Of a stretch of DNA of 64,000 bases, positions 43,313 to 52,197 are shown piece after piece. The DNA is from QHCA01 sp003244095 (GTDB taxonomy: Bacteria; Actinomycetota; Actinomycetes; Mycobacteriales; QHCA01). The stretch covers positions 1 through 64,000 of the forward strand of contig JBBQNN010000011.1 in assembly GCA_038329965.1 (NCBI GenBank), in the 5' to 3' direction. The notes under the pieces were generated by a model. That model was not told where the DNA came from, made no database searches, and saw nothing but the letters and a program-made list of their open reading frames with translations. Both the position numbers and the translations under genes were made by a program. How positions within the stretch are numbered: the first letter of the stretch is position 1; every line of letters starts with the position of its first letter.

Positions 43313-44697
43313 CGCTCGCCGACCGCCTTGCCGAGGCCCGCCGTAGCAAGATCAGCTCGTCTTCCTCGGGTGCGGCCCTGTCGACGACGTCACGGCAGCG
43401 ACCGCGGCGCATGGTCGACCCCTTCGCCGATGTGAAGCGCACGGTGCACCAGGAGCTCCTGGAGACCCTCGGACCGAAGCTGTACGACGCCGACATGACG
43501 CAGAGCGAGCTTGAGCAGAAGGTACGGCAGACCCTGCAGCAGGTCCTCGCCGCCGAGGAGACCCCGCTCACCAACGCCGACCGGGGCCGGATCGCGGCCG
43601 AGGTCGCCGACGACATCCTCGGGTACGGCCCCCTCGAGCCCTTCCTGCGCGACCCTGAGATCACCGAGGTGATGGTCAACGGGTTCGACACGATCTACGC
43701 CGAGCGGTACGGCCGGCTGGAGATCGTCGATGCCGGATTCGCCGACGAGGCACACCTGCGCCGGACGATCGACAAGATCGTGGCCCGGGTCGGCCGACGC
43801 GTCGACGAGTCGAGCCCGATGGTCGACGCCCGGCTGCCCGACGGCAGCCGGATCAACGCAGTGGTGCCGCCGCTGGCCCTGGACGGCTCGCTGCTGACGA
43901 TCCGCAAGTTCTCCGCCGACCCGTACCAGATCGCCGACCTCGTCGCCTTCGGCACCCTGACCCGCTCGGTCGCCGACTTCCTCGAAGCGTGCGTCCGCGG
44001 CCGGCTCAACGTCCTGATCAGCGGCGGCGCGGGAGCGGGCAAGACGACGACGCTGAACGTGATGTCGTCGTTCATCCCCGCCGACGAGCGCATCGTCACC
44101 ATCGAGGACGCCGCCGAGCTGCAACTGCGCCAGTCCCACGTGCTGCGGCTGGAGTCCCGGCCGCGCAACATCGAGGGCAAGGGCGAGGTGACCATCCGCG
44201 ACCTGGTGCGCAACTCCCTGCGCATGCGGCCCGACCGGATCGTCGTCGGAGAGGTCCGCGACGCTGCCGCCCTGGACATGCTGCAGGCCATGAACACCGG
44301 CCATGACGGCTCCATCTGCACCGTGCACGCGAACTCGCCGCGCGACGCGCTCGCCCGCGTCGAGACGATGGTGCTGATGGCCGGGGTCGACCTGCCGATG
44401 CGGGCGATCCGGGAGCAGATGGCCAGCGCCTTCGACCTCATCGTGCACCAGACGCGGTTCCGCGACGGGAGCCGGCGCCTCACGCACCTCACCGAGGTGG
44501 CCGGCATGGAGGGCGACAAGGTGACGATGCAGGACCTGTTCCTGTTCGACCACGGCATGGGCTTCGACGAGAACGCCCGGGCCCTCGGCAGCCTGAAGTC
44601 CACCGGGCTGCGCCCCAGGTTCCTCGAAAAGCTCTACGCGGCCGGGGTCCAGGTCGACCCGATCACCTTCGCCTTCGAAAGGTTCGCGAGTCCGTGA
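43309..44697 (+). CDS. cpaF: CpaF/TadA secretion ATPase
   Basis: 462 aa hexameric traffic ATPase that powers Flp pilus extension. The N-terminal region includes ILGYGPLEPFLRDPEITEVMVNG. The core has Walker A SGGAGAGKTTTLN, the Asp box TIEDAAELQL, Walker B-like RPDRIVVGEVRD and the His box VHANSPRDALARVETM. ATG 43309 overlaps cpaE. It should drive both the VWA-TadB fusion and TadC platform proteins encoded next. Confidence 0.94.
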   Translation: MTLADRLAEARRSKISSSSSGAALSTTSRQRPRRMVDPFADVKRTVHQELLETLGPKLYDADMTQSELEQKVRQTLQQVLAAEETPLTNADRGRIAAEVADDILGYGPLEPFLRDPEITEVMVNGFDTIYAERYGRLEIVDAGFADEAHLRRTIDKIVARVGRRVDESSPMVDARLPDGSRINAVVPPLALDGSLLTIRKFSADPYQIADLVAFGTLTRSVADFLEACVRGRLNVLISGGAGAGKTTTLNVMSSFIPADERIVTIEDAAELQLRQSHVLRLESRPRNIEGKGEVTIRDLVRNSLRMRPDRIVVGEVRDAAALDMLQAMNTGHDGSICTVHANSPRDALARVETMVLMAGVDLPMRAIREQMASAFDLIVHQTRFRDGSRRLTHLTEVAGMEGDKVTMQDLFLFDHGMGFDENARALGSLKSTGLRPRFLEKLYAAGVQVDPITFAFERFASP

Positions 44698-46673
44698 GAT
44701 CCGCGCTGCGTGGTATCGCCGTCACCGCGCTGTGCGCCGTGACGTGGCTCTCGGCCGTCGCACCGGCGACGGCAGCGACGGCAGCGACGGCGACGGCGGG
44801 CCGGATCAAGAGCATCGGGTACGGCGACGGCCAGTTGAAGGTGAACTTCGGAGTCAACGGCGGCACGTCCGGTGCGAAGTTCGACGTCGGCTCCATCGGC
44901 CTGAGCCTCGACGGCCGTGCGCTCAAGCCCGCAGTCACCGACGCAAACGGCGGCCGGTCGCCGGCCAAGCGCACGGTGGTGCTGGTGATCGATACCAGCC
45001 GCAGCATGCTCGGGTCCAAACTGGACGGCGCCAAGCAGGCAGCCGAGGACTTCCTGAACGCGGTGCCGGCTGACGTGCAGGTCGGCCTCGTGGCCTTCTC
45101 GGACAAGGCCGTCGTCAAGCAGCAACTGACCCCGGAGCACCCCCTGGTGGGTCTCGCGGTGCAGCAGTTGCAGGCCGAGGGTGGCACTGCCCTCTACGAC
45201 GGCGTACAAGAGGGTCTCAAGCTCCTCGGCTCCACCGGCATCCGCCTCCTGGTCGTCCTGAGCGACGGGGACGACTCGGGCAGCACCATCAGGCCGGCGA
45301 TCCTGTTGGCAAGGGCGAAGACCTCGAAGACCACGATCGACGCGATCGGCTTCCAGGCGAATACGCAGCGAAGCCGCGACCACCTCCAAGAGATCGCACA
45401 GGCTGGTGATGGCCAGCTGATCCAGGCCGCAGCGGCTGACGACCTCCCGACGCTATTCAAGGACGAAGCGACGACGCTTTCCAATCAGGTCGTCATCTCG
45501 GCCGAGGTCCCGCCTGAGCTGGCCAACCATCAAGTCACGGTCCTGGTCACCGGCAGTTACGGCGCCACCGCGGTGCGGGACTCTGCCGAATACGTGATCG
45601 GCGCGGCCAAGGCACCGTCGCGGTCGCCCTCCTCGGCACCGGCCGCGGGGCTCAAGCCGGTCGACGATGCGGCGGCGAGGTTGGCCACCAAGGATGTCTT
45701 CTACGTGGCCACCGGGGCGATCTTCCTCGGGCTCCTGGTGCTGCTGGCGTTGCTGTTGCGCAGGCCGCCCGACAGCACCGATGCCCCGATCCGCCGCCGG
45801 CTGTCGATCTACACGCTGTCGGGCCGAGCCGCCCAGGAGGCCACCCAGGAGACCAGCGTGCTGGGCGGCAACGCCCTGTCCCGTACCGCGGTCGACTTTG
45901 CCGGGCGGGTGGTGCGCCAACGGAACTTCGAGACCAACCTGGCCCGCCGGCTGGAGGCGGCCGGCGTCCCCCTCAAGCCGGCCGAGTGGCTCCTGATCCA
46001 TCTCGGCGTCGCCGTCGGGGTCCCGCTTCTCGCCCTGCTGCTGACCGGCGGTGACCTCCTGATCTGCGTCATCGGCCTGGTCGTGGGCGTACTCCTGCCG
46101 TTGGCCTATCTCAGCTTCAAGGAGGGCAAGCGCACCGCGGCCTTCCTCAACCAGCTGCCAGACACCCTCCAACTCGTCGCCGGCAGCCTCTCTGCGGGCT
46201 ACTCGCTGCCGCAGGCCATCGACAGCGTGGTGCGCGAGGGCGCGGAGCCGATAGCCGGGGAGTTCCGGCGCGCGCTGATCGACGCCCGCCTCGGCGTACC
46301 CCTGGAGGACTCGCTGGAGGCCGTTGCCGAGCGAATGAAGAGCAAGGACTTCACCTGGATCGTGATGGCGGTGCGCATCCAGCGTGAGGTGGGCGGCAAT
46401 CTCGCCGAGGTCCTCACCACGGTGGCCGCCACGCTGCGCGATCGCGACCGCATCCGCCGGCAGGTCAGTGCGCTCTCGGCCGAGGGCCGGCTGTCAGCGG
46501 CGATCCTGTTCAGCCTGCCCGTGGTGTTCGCGATGTACCTGCTGCTCGTCCGCCGGGCGTACATCCGCGTGCTCTACACCGATCCGCTGGGCATCGCGAT
46601 GCTCGTCGTGATGCTGATCCTGTTGGGCGTCGGCGGGCTCTGGCTCCGTGCGGTCGTCCGGGTGGAGGTCTGA
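44694..46673 (+). CDS. Von Willebrand A domain fused to a TadB platform protein
   Basis: 659 aa. A signal peptide or N-terminal helix (about 1-28) leads to a VWA domain with an intact MIDAS motif, DTSRS at 100-104, and the SDGDDSG segment. A membrane helix at about 335-355 and a basic linker follow. The C-terminal part (about 420-659) is the T2SSF/TadB platform with its helices. VWA domains bind ligands through a metal. The fusion puts an extracellular sensor or adhesin on the pilus motor. GTG overlaps cpaF. Confidence 0.85.
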   Translation: MRSALRGIAVTALCAVTWLSAVAPATAATAATATAGRIKSIGYGDGQLKVNFGVNGGTSGAKFDVGSIGLSLDGRALKPAVTDANGGRSPAKRTVVLVIDTSRSMLGSKLDGAKQAAEDFLNAVPADVQVGLVAFSDKAVVKQQLTPEHPLVGLAVQQLQAEGGTALYDGVQEGLKLLGSTGIRLLVVLSDGDDSGSTIRPAILLARAKTSKTTIDAIGFQANTQRSRDHLQEIAQAGDGQLIQAAAADDLPTLFKDEATTLSNQVVISAEVPPELANHQVTVLVTGSYGATAVRDSAEYVIGAAKAPSRSPSSAPAAGLKPVDDAAARLATKDVFYVATGAIFLGLLVLLALLLRRPPDSTDAPIRRRLSIYTLSGRAAQEATQETSVLGGNALSRTAVDFAGRVVRQRNFETNLARRLEAAGVPLKPAEWLLIHLGVAVGVPLLALLLTGGDLLICVIGLVVGVLLPLAYLSFKEGKRTAAFLNQLPDTLQLVAGSLSAGYSLPQAIDSVVREGAEPIAGEFRRALIDARLGVPLEDSLEAVAERMKSKDFTWIVMAVRIQREVGGNLAEVLTTVAATLRDRDRIRRQVSALSAEGRLSAAILFSLPVVFAMYLLLVRRAYIRVLYTDPLGIAMLVVMLILLGVGGLWLRAVVRVEV

Positions 46674-46676
46674 GGC

Positions 46677-47624
46677 ATGACTACCGCCCAGACGATCCTG
46701 TACGCCGGGCTCGCCGCGATCTTCATCGCCGTGGTCCTCGTGCTCGCCGCCCTCGGCGGGGCGACCGGCAAGCGTGCTCAGGTCAGCCGTTCGCTGGCCG
46801 CCATCCGTGGCCTGGCCTCGGTGCCACCGTCCATGCGGCGCGAGGAGGACAAGACCTTCGAGGAGCGGGTACTCGGCCCCGGGATGGCTCGGTTGACCAG
46901 GATGGGCCGCCGGTTGACCCCCGCCGGCCAGACGGACAGGTACCGGCGCAAGCTCGAGAACGCCGGCAGCCCTCTGCGGTGGGACACCGATCGGGTCCTG
47001 GGCGTCAAGATGCTGGGTCTGGTCGGCGGAGCGGCATTGCTGCTCCTGCTGGCCGTGGCCCTGTCCGGCGGCATCCTCGCCATCGTGGCGGTGACGGCCG
47101 TCGGTGGTGCCACCGGGTTCTTCGCCGTCGACCTGTGGCTGTACCAGAAGGGCTACAACAGGCGCGAGCGCATGCAGCGCGAGTTACCGGACGCGCTGGA
47201 CCTGCTGACCATCTCGGTCGAGGCTGGCCTGGCCTTCGACTCGGCACTCTCCCAGGTCGCCCGCAACACCGAGGGGCCGCTCGCCGAGGAATTCCAGCGA
47301 GTGCTGCAAGAGATGCAGATCGGCGTAGGCCGGCCGGCCGCCATGCGGGCGCTGGCCGAGCGCACCGACCAACCGGAGTTGCGCGGGTTCGTCAGCGCGA
47401 TGGTGCAGGCGGACACCTTCGGTATCCCGATCGCCAACGTCCTGCGCATTCAAGCCTCGGAGATGCGCCTCAAGCGGAGCCAGCGGGCGGAGGAGAAGGC
47501 CCAGAAGGTCCCCGTGAAGATCCTCTTCCCGCTCATCTTCTGCATCCTGCCGGCGCTGTTCGTGGTGGTCATCGGACCCGCGGCGATCAGCATCGTTCGC
47601 ACGTTCACCGGTGGCAGCCCATGA
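46677..47624 (+). CDS. tadC: TadC-like type II secretion F family platform protein
   Basis: 315 aa. It has an N-terminal helix, a cytoplasmic linker with FEERVLGPGMARLTRM, two central helices, the T2SSF domain (RRERMQRELPDALDLLTISVEAGLAFDSAL) and closing C-terminal helices ending FPLIFCILPALFVVVIGPAAI. It partners the TadB part of the preceding protein in the inner-membrane platform. It begins 4 nt after the preceding stop. Confidence 0.9.
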   Translation: MTTAQTILYAGLAAIFIAVVLVLAALGGATGKRAQVSRSLAAIRGLASVPPSMRREEDKTFEERVLGPGMARLTRMGRRLTPAGQTDRYRRKLENAGSPLRWDTDRVLGVKMLGLVGGAALLLLLAVALSGGILAIVAVTAVGGATGFFAVDLWLYQKGYNRRERMQRELPDALDLLTISVEAGLAFDSALSQVARNTEGPLAEEFQRVLQEMQIGVGRPAAMRALAERTDQPELRGFVSAMVQADTFGIPIANVLRIQASEMRLKRSQRAEEKAQKVPVKILFPLIFCILPALFVVVIGPAAISIVRTFTGGSP

Positions 47625-49084
47625 GCCGCCTGCTGATCGTCTCGTACAACGCCGCCATCGCCATGGCCTTGGCGTCCGAGGAGCATGTACTGGTCGTCCG
47701 GCCACCCGACGCGACCGATGCCTGGCGGGGCGAATTCGCCCGGGTCGACGCGGCGGTGCTCGATCTCAACAACCCCCTGTCAGCGGGCCCGCTCCTCAGG
47801 GGACTGCGCCGCGACGGCCACAAGGTGCCGATCGTCGTCGCGACCTCCGGCGAGCCTCGATGGGACAAGGTGCGCTCCCTCAAGCTGCCCGGGGTCACCT
47901 TCCTCCAGCATCCGCTGTCGACGCAGTCCCTCGTCACGGCGATCCGTGCGGTGCTGCCCGGCAATCCGGTCCGGACCGATCCGGTCCCGGTGCGGCGACC
48001 GGCCGGTACGGATGCCGGCGCGCCGCCCACCGTCGGCGGCGTGCTCAGAGCGGCTCGGGAGAGGCTGGGCCTGACGGTACGTGAGGTGTCCCAGCGCACG
48101 TTGATCATGGAGCAGACCGTCCGGCAGATCGAGAACGACGACTTCGCCGGCAACGCAGACACCTATTTCGCCCGGGGGCACGTCCGCGCGATCGCTGCCG
48201 CCGTCGGGCTCGACGCCGGCCGGATCGTCGCCGAGTTCGACGCGCTGCTCGGCGCGACGCAGCCGCCGGCGCAGCAGCAACCGCGTCCGCAGTCGACCCC
48301 GCCGCCCAAGCCCCGCCGGCAGCGAGCGCCCAAGGTGCCGGTCCCCGCGCGAGCCCAGCCACCCCGCCCAGCCGCGCACAACCCGTCGCAGGCACTTCAC
48401 CCTGGTGGCACACCGCGGCCGAAGGCAGCCCCCAAGGGAGCAGCCCCGGCTACCCGAGCGAGCCCGGTCGAGCCGGTTCCGGAACCCGCGCCGGCCCGGT
48501 CGATCGTCCCGGCCGAGACACCACCTGCACCGACGGTCCAGCCGTACCTCGTCGCAACGCCGGCCGAGGTCACGCGACGCCCGGCAGCCGAGCTCGATCA
48601 GCATCTCCTCGGTGTCCTGGCCGCCGCTCCGGCCTGGGCTGGGGTCGGGGAGACGGCGGAGGCGGTCCTCGTCGAATCGATCGAACGGTCCGGCGCGGAT
48701 GCCGGATGTGTCCTGCTGCCCGAGGCCGGTGCCTGGCTGGTCTGTGCGAGCTCGAGCCTGCGGCCCATCGAGCAGGGCGCGCGGCTGGGCGAAGACCACT
48801 GGCTGGTGCGCGAGGTCGTGCGCCAGGAACACGCCTTCACGGTGATGGACTCCGACATCCTGCGGGCCCGGCTCGCGAACGCCCCCCTGGCGGCATGGCG
48901 GCACCTGATGGGCGTGCCGATACGCGAGGTCGAGGGCATCGTGCTGCTCGCCCGCGACAAGGTCGCCTTCGTCAAGCGCGACCTCGACGCCGTCGTCGGC
49001 GTGGCGGTCGAAGCGGCGCCCCTGCTGACGACGGCGCTGCTGGTCCGGCAGCTCGCTCGCGCCCTGGCGGAGTTCGGCGAGTAG
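47621..49084 (+). CDS. Receiver-like/RodZ-type HTH/GAF multidomain protein of the tad operon
   Basis: 487 aa with an unusual domain order. Residues 1-112 resemble a receiver domain (Asp48 in AVLDL and a Thr/Ser at the switch), missing the usual acidic pair near the N-terminus. Residues about 138-210 are a RodZ-type HTH (VLRAARERLGLTVREVSQRTLIMEQTVRQIENDDF). A Pro/Ala-rich linker follows (about 215-325). Residues about 330-487 look like a GAF domain. No transmembrane helix is seen, unlike RodZ. It overlaps tadC by 4 nt (ATGA), so it belongs to the pilus operon. A role as a signal-integrating regulator or polar scaffold is inference. Confidence 0.75.
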   Translation: MSRLLIVSYNAAIAMALASEEHVLVVRPPDATDAWRGEFARVDAAVLDLNNPLSAGPLLRGLRRDGHKVPIVVATSGEPRWDKVRSLKLPGVTFLQHPLSTQSLVTAIRAVLPGNPVRTDPVPVRRPAGTDAGAPPTVGGVLRAARERLGLTVREVSQRTLIMEQTVRQIENDDFAGNADTYFARGHVRAIAAAVGLDAGRIVAEFDALLGATQPPAQQQPRPQSTPPPKPRRQRAPKVPVPARAQPPRPAAHNPSQALHPGGTPRPKAAPKGAAPATRASPVEPVPEPAPARSIVPAETPPAPTVQPYLVATPAEVTRRPAAELDQHLLGVLAAAPAWAGVGETAEAVLVESIERSGADAGCVLLPEAGAWLVCASSSLRPIEQGARLGEDHWLVREVVRQEHAFTVMDSDILRARLANAPLAAWRHLMGVPIREVEGIVLLARDKVAFVKRDLDAVVGVAVEAAPLLTTALLVRQLARALAEFGE

Positions 49085-49151
49085 CCCACCGGTCCGTGCG
49101 GGTCCGGTCGACCGCCTTCGCCAGCGGCAGAGGGCAGCGTACGGTATCGCC

Positions 49152-50807
49152 GTGGCTTCTCAGGCGGCGCTGACGGTCCAGGCGAGGCCGCAGCGAGTCG
49201 TCTGGGTCTTCCGGGCCGCCCTGCTCGCCCTGTGCCTCGTCGTCGCTGTGGCCGTCTCGCACTTCGTCACCGCGACAGCGAGCGTGACGGTCCTCGTGGC
49301 GTTCGCGGTCACAACCGGCCGCCTACCCCAGGAATCGGCCCCGGCCCGATACGCCAGGGCTGGCGAGGTGCTGCTGATCTGCGCGGCGATCCTGCTCACC
49401 GGACGGTCGATGAGTCCGTTCTTCCTCGTGCTGACGGTGCCGGCGCTGGCCGCAGGCCTGTTCTCCGGGGTCGCCGACGCGACCATCATCACGGGCCTGG
49501 GAGCGGCCACGCTCCTTTCGGCCGGTGTCCTGTCCGGTGGGCTGGACGTCACCTACGTCAGTAGTACCGGCCAGGGCGTCGTGCTCGCCCTTGCCGTCGG
49601 GCTGGTCGCCGCTTGGGCCCGCCGGCTGTTGCGGCTGCAGCCGACGGTCGAGCAGCCGCTGTTCGGGACCGCCTACCGGCTGCTCACCCAGTTGCGTACG
49701 GTGGCCCGCCAGCTACCCGGCACGCTGGATCCGGTCACGATCTCGGCCCAGCTGGTCGAGGACCTGGCGGCGACGACGTCTGCGGATCGGATCGCGGTGT
49801 TCGCCCGCACCGGCGGCGGGCGGCTCGTGCCGCTCGCCGGGGATGCTGAGGCGGCACATCGCTGGGACGTCGACGTGCACGGCGACTCGGTGTTCGCCGA
49901 GGCGTGGGCAACTCAGGAGTACCGCTCGACGGCGATTCCCGGGGCCGGCTGGCTCGTCGTCCTGCCACTGATCGTGGGCGTCCGGACGATCGGCCTCATC
50001 GGCATGGAGATGTCCGACTCGGCACCGACCGGAGCCGTCATCGACCAGCTGTCCGGCACGTGTGCCGACGCCGCACTGCGTCTCGAGACAGCCCTGCTGT
50101 TCGACGACATCCGCGAGCTCGCCACGACCGAGGAGCGGCAGCGGGTCGCCCGCGAGATCCACGACGGCATCGCGCAGGAGCTCGTCATCGTCGGCTATGG
50201 CATCGACCATGCCCGCGCGGAGCTGCCTCGCGAGGCGGCCCCGGCCCGGGCCGCACTGGACGAGCTCCGGTCGGAGGTCACCAGGATCATCTCCGAGCTC
50301 CGGCTGTCGCTGTTCGACCTGCGCAGCGACATCGACCCGCACGGCGGTCTCGGCGCGGCGATCTCCGCGTACGTACGCACGCTGGGCACGACGTCCGGGC
50401 TGACCGTCCACATCACCCTGGACGAGTCCACCCGGCGGCTGCCCGCGGCGACGGAGGCGGAGCTGTTCCGGATCACCCAGGAGGCGGTGACCAATGCCCG
50501 CAAGCACGCCCGCGCCAGCAATCTGTGGGTGAGCGTGGAGGTGCAGCCGCCCCGGGCGGCCATCACGGTCGAGGACGATGGGGTGGGCATGACGAACCAG
50601 AAACGCCAGGACAGCTACGGGCAGTCGATCATGCAGGAGCGGGCCGTCCGGCTCGGCGCACAGCTGGACGTCGACGGACGAGACGGACAGGGCACCCGGG
50701 TCCAGGTGCGGGTCGGGCCGCCGCCGACACCCCCTGGGCGTACGCTGGCCGCCCTGGATGGCGCTACGGGAGGGGTGGGGGATGCCGACCGTCCTTCTCG
50801 TCGATGA
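49152..50807 (+). CDS. Sensor histidine kinase with GAF domain (NarX/DevS-like output)
   Basis: 551 aa. About five membrane helices (1-155) are followed by a GAF domain (about 170-315), a HisKA_3 region with the phospho-His in RQRVAREIHDGIAQELVIVG, and a HATPase with ITQEAVTNARKHARASNLWV and VEDDGVGM. GTG 49152 has TACGGT exactly 6 nt upstream and no SD, so it has its own leaderless promoter within the tad region. Its end overlaps the start of the response regulator. Confidence 0.88.
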   Translation: MASQAALTVQARPQRVVWVFRAALLALCLVVAVAVSHFVTATASVTVLVAFAVTTGRLPQESAPARYARAGEVLLICAAILLTGRSMSPFFLVLTVPALAAGLFSGVADATIITGLGAATLLSAGVLSGGLDVTYVSSTGQGVVLALAVGLVAAWARRLLRLQPTVEQPLFGTAYRLLTQLRTVARQLPGTLDPVTISAQLVEDLAATTSADRIAVFARTGGGRLVPLAGDAEAAHRWDVDVHGDSVFAEAWATQEYRSTAIPGAGWLVVLPLIVGVRTIGLIGMEMSDSAPTGAVIDQLSGTCADAALRLETALLFDDIRELATTEERQRVAREIHDGIAQELVIVGYGIDHARAELPREAAPARAALDELRSEVTRIISELRLSLFDLRSDIDPHGGLGAAISAYVRTLGTTSGLTVHITLDESTRRLPAATEAELFRITQEAVTNARKHARASNLWVSVEVQPPRAAITVEDDGVGMTNQKRQDSYGQSIMQERAVRLGAQLDVDGRDGQGTRVQVRVGPPPTPPGRTLAALDGATGGVGDADRPSRR

Positions 50808-51423
50808 CCACGAGCTGATCAGGCAGGGCCTGCGGCGCGCCTTCGAGCGCGCCGGTGACTTCGACGTCCTCGGTGAGGCCGGCACGGTCGCCGACGCGAT
50901 GACCAGGGCCGACGAGCTGCAGCCGGACGTCGTGGTCACCGACATCCGGCTGCCCGACGGCAGCGGCCTCGACGTCACCCGCCGGCTGCGGGCCGCCCAG
51001 CCGAGCCTGGGCATCGTCGTGCTCACGATGTACGCGGGCGACGACCACCTCTTCGGAGCCCTCGACGCCGGCGCCTCGGCCTTCGTACCGAAGAACTCCC
51101 CCGTCGACGAGGTGGTGGCCGCGGCGCGGCACGCGTACGTCTCGCCGAATGCCTTCAGCGCGGCCGAGCTGGCCGAGGCGATGAAGCGGCGCCTCACGCC
51201 GAGCGGACCGCAGCTGTCCGCGAGAGAGAGCCAGGTCCTTTACCTGCTGGCCGACGGCATGTCGGTCGCAGGAATCTCGAAGAAGCTCTACATCAGCGAG
51301 TCGACCGCCAAGACGCACATCTCCAAGCTGTACGGCAAGCTCGACGCGGGCAACCGGGCGCAGGCGCTGATGACCGCCTTGCGCCTGGGCCTCCTGCGGA
51401 CCGGAGTCGCTCCCAGTGAGTAG
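50782..51423 (+). CDS. NarL-type response regulator next to the Flp pilin genes
   Basis: 213 aa. Receiver with VLLVDDHEL and phospho-acceptor D54 in VVVTDIRLPDG, then LuxR HTH LSARESQVLYLLADGMSVAGISKKLYISESTAKTHISKLYGKL. ATG 50782 follows GGGAGGGGTGGGG and matches the family start; ATG 50758 is an alternative with a TACGCT box 11 nt upstream. It overlaps the kinase gene by 26 bases. The gene ends 160 bases before the first pilin, which is its most likely target. Confidence 0.88.
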   Translation: MPTVLLVDDHELIRQGLRRAFERAGDFDVLGEAGTVADAMTRADELQPDVVVTDIRLPDGSGLDVTRRLRAAQPSLGIVVLTMYAGDDHLFGALDAGASAFVPKNSPVDEVVAAARHAYVSPNAFSAAELAEAMKRRLTPSGPQLSARESQVLYLLADGMSVAGISKKLYISESTAKTHISKLYGKLDAGNRAQALMTALRLGLLRTGVAPSE

Positions 51424-51585
51424 CCAACGGTCGGATGTGTCAAGGGGCCGATCGGGCGAAGTTGTCCGCCCACGCGACCGATCCCTGCACGCCCCCGACG
51501 TCCGCAAAATGTGTACGGCTGCCCTCGAGGGGGGGGTTCAGCACCGAGAGCAGTACCCCATCAATCGGCTCCCTGGAGGACCCCC
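51424..51585 (+). promoter_or_regulatory. Upstream region of the first Flp pilin
   Basis: This region holds a GGGCG/CGCCC hairpin (near 51456-51473), an AAAATGTGTACGG block that could supply a promoter, and an eight-G run near 51530. GGAGGA ends 5 nt before GTG 51586, a strong SD. The individual promoter elements are uncertain. Confidence 0.35.
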
Positions 51586-51795
51586 GTGCTGGCATACATC
51601 CGCAGAATCGTCGAGTTGAAGAAGCACCAGGACAAGGGCGCGTCCGCGGTCGAATACGGCCTGCTCGTGGCCGCGATCGCCGCCATCATCGTAGTGATCG
51701 TGTTCGCTCTCGGCACGGTCGTTAAGACAAGCTTCAGCAAGACGTGCAACGCCATCAACACGGCACAGAACGGCGGCAACAACTGCCCGCCGTAA
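51586..51795 (+). CDS. Flp-type pilin 1
   Basis: 69 aa. A basic leader (IRRIVELKKHQDKG) is cleaved before ASAVEYGLLVAAIAAIIVVIVFALGTVV, the Flp hydrophobic helix with Glu at +5. The mature tail has two cysteines 12 residues apart (TCNAIN...NNC), a probable disulfide loop. GTG 51586 was chosen for its GGAGGA SD. Major or minor status is unknown. A prepilin peptidase (TadV/CpaA) is not in the window. Confidence 0.93.
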   Translation: MLAYIRRIVELKKHQDKGASAVEYGLLVAAIAAIIVVIVFALGTVVKTSFSKTCNAINTAQNGGNNCPP

Positions 51796-51967
51796 ACCAC
51801 CGGGCAATTGGGGCCTTCTCCAGTGCTCGCCGGGGGGCTCCCCGTCGCACACGTGTTGGTCTCGTGGTGCCGAAACGATCCAGAATTGGCGAGTCGGAAA
51901 CCATTCGATCGGGAACGGGCCACCGCACCCCTGCGAACTCAGCAGTGATCTCTGGCGGGAGGACAGC

Positions 51968-52183
51968 ATGCTCGCTCTTATCCGCAACGTGATCGCGTTC
52001 CGGAGGGGCAGCGACGGCGGTGCGTCCGCCGTTGAGTACGGCCTGCTCATCGCCGCCATCGCTGCCGTCGTCGTCGTGATCCTGTTCGCCCTGGGGGGCG
52101 TACTGAAACATGCCCTCGAGAACACCTGCGACGTCATCAACGGCAACGGCACCGCGGGCACCACGACCAACTGCGCGACCTGA
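51968..52183 (+). CDS. Flp-type pilin 2
   Basis: 71 aa. Leader IRNVIAFRRGSDGG then ASAVEYGLLIAAIAAVVVVILFALGGVL, sharing the exact ASAVEYGLL core with pilin 1 but a different tail (ENTCDVIN...TNC, two cysteines 14 apart). GGAGGA precedes the ATG at good spacing. The 172 bases separating it from pilin 1 are long for an operon and may hold a second promoter or a hairpin; I see no clear one. Confidence 0.93.
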   Translation: MLALIRNVIAFRRGSDGGASAVEYGLLIAAIAAVVVVILFALGGVLKHALENTCDVINGNGTAGTTTNCAT

Positions 52184-52197
52184 TCGGGTGCCGGCGA

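Noticed and set aside
51424..51585. Extension of pilin 1 upstream of GTG 51586
   Set aside because: The leader would be unusually long for an Flp prepilin, and the GGAGGA SD lies right before GTG 51586.
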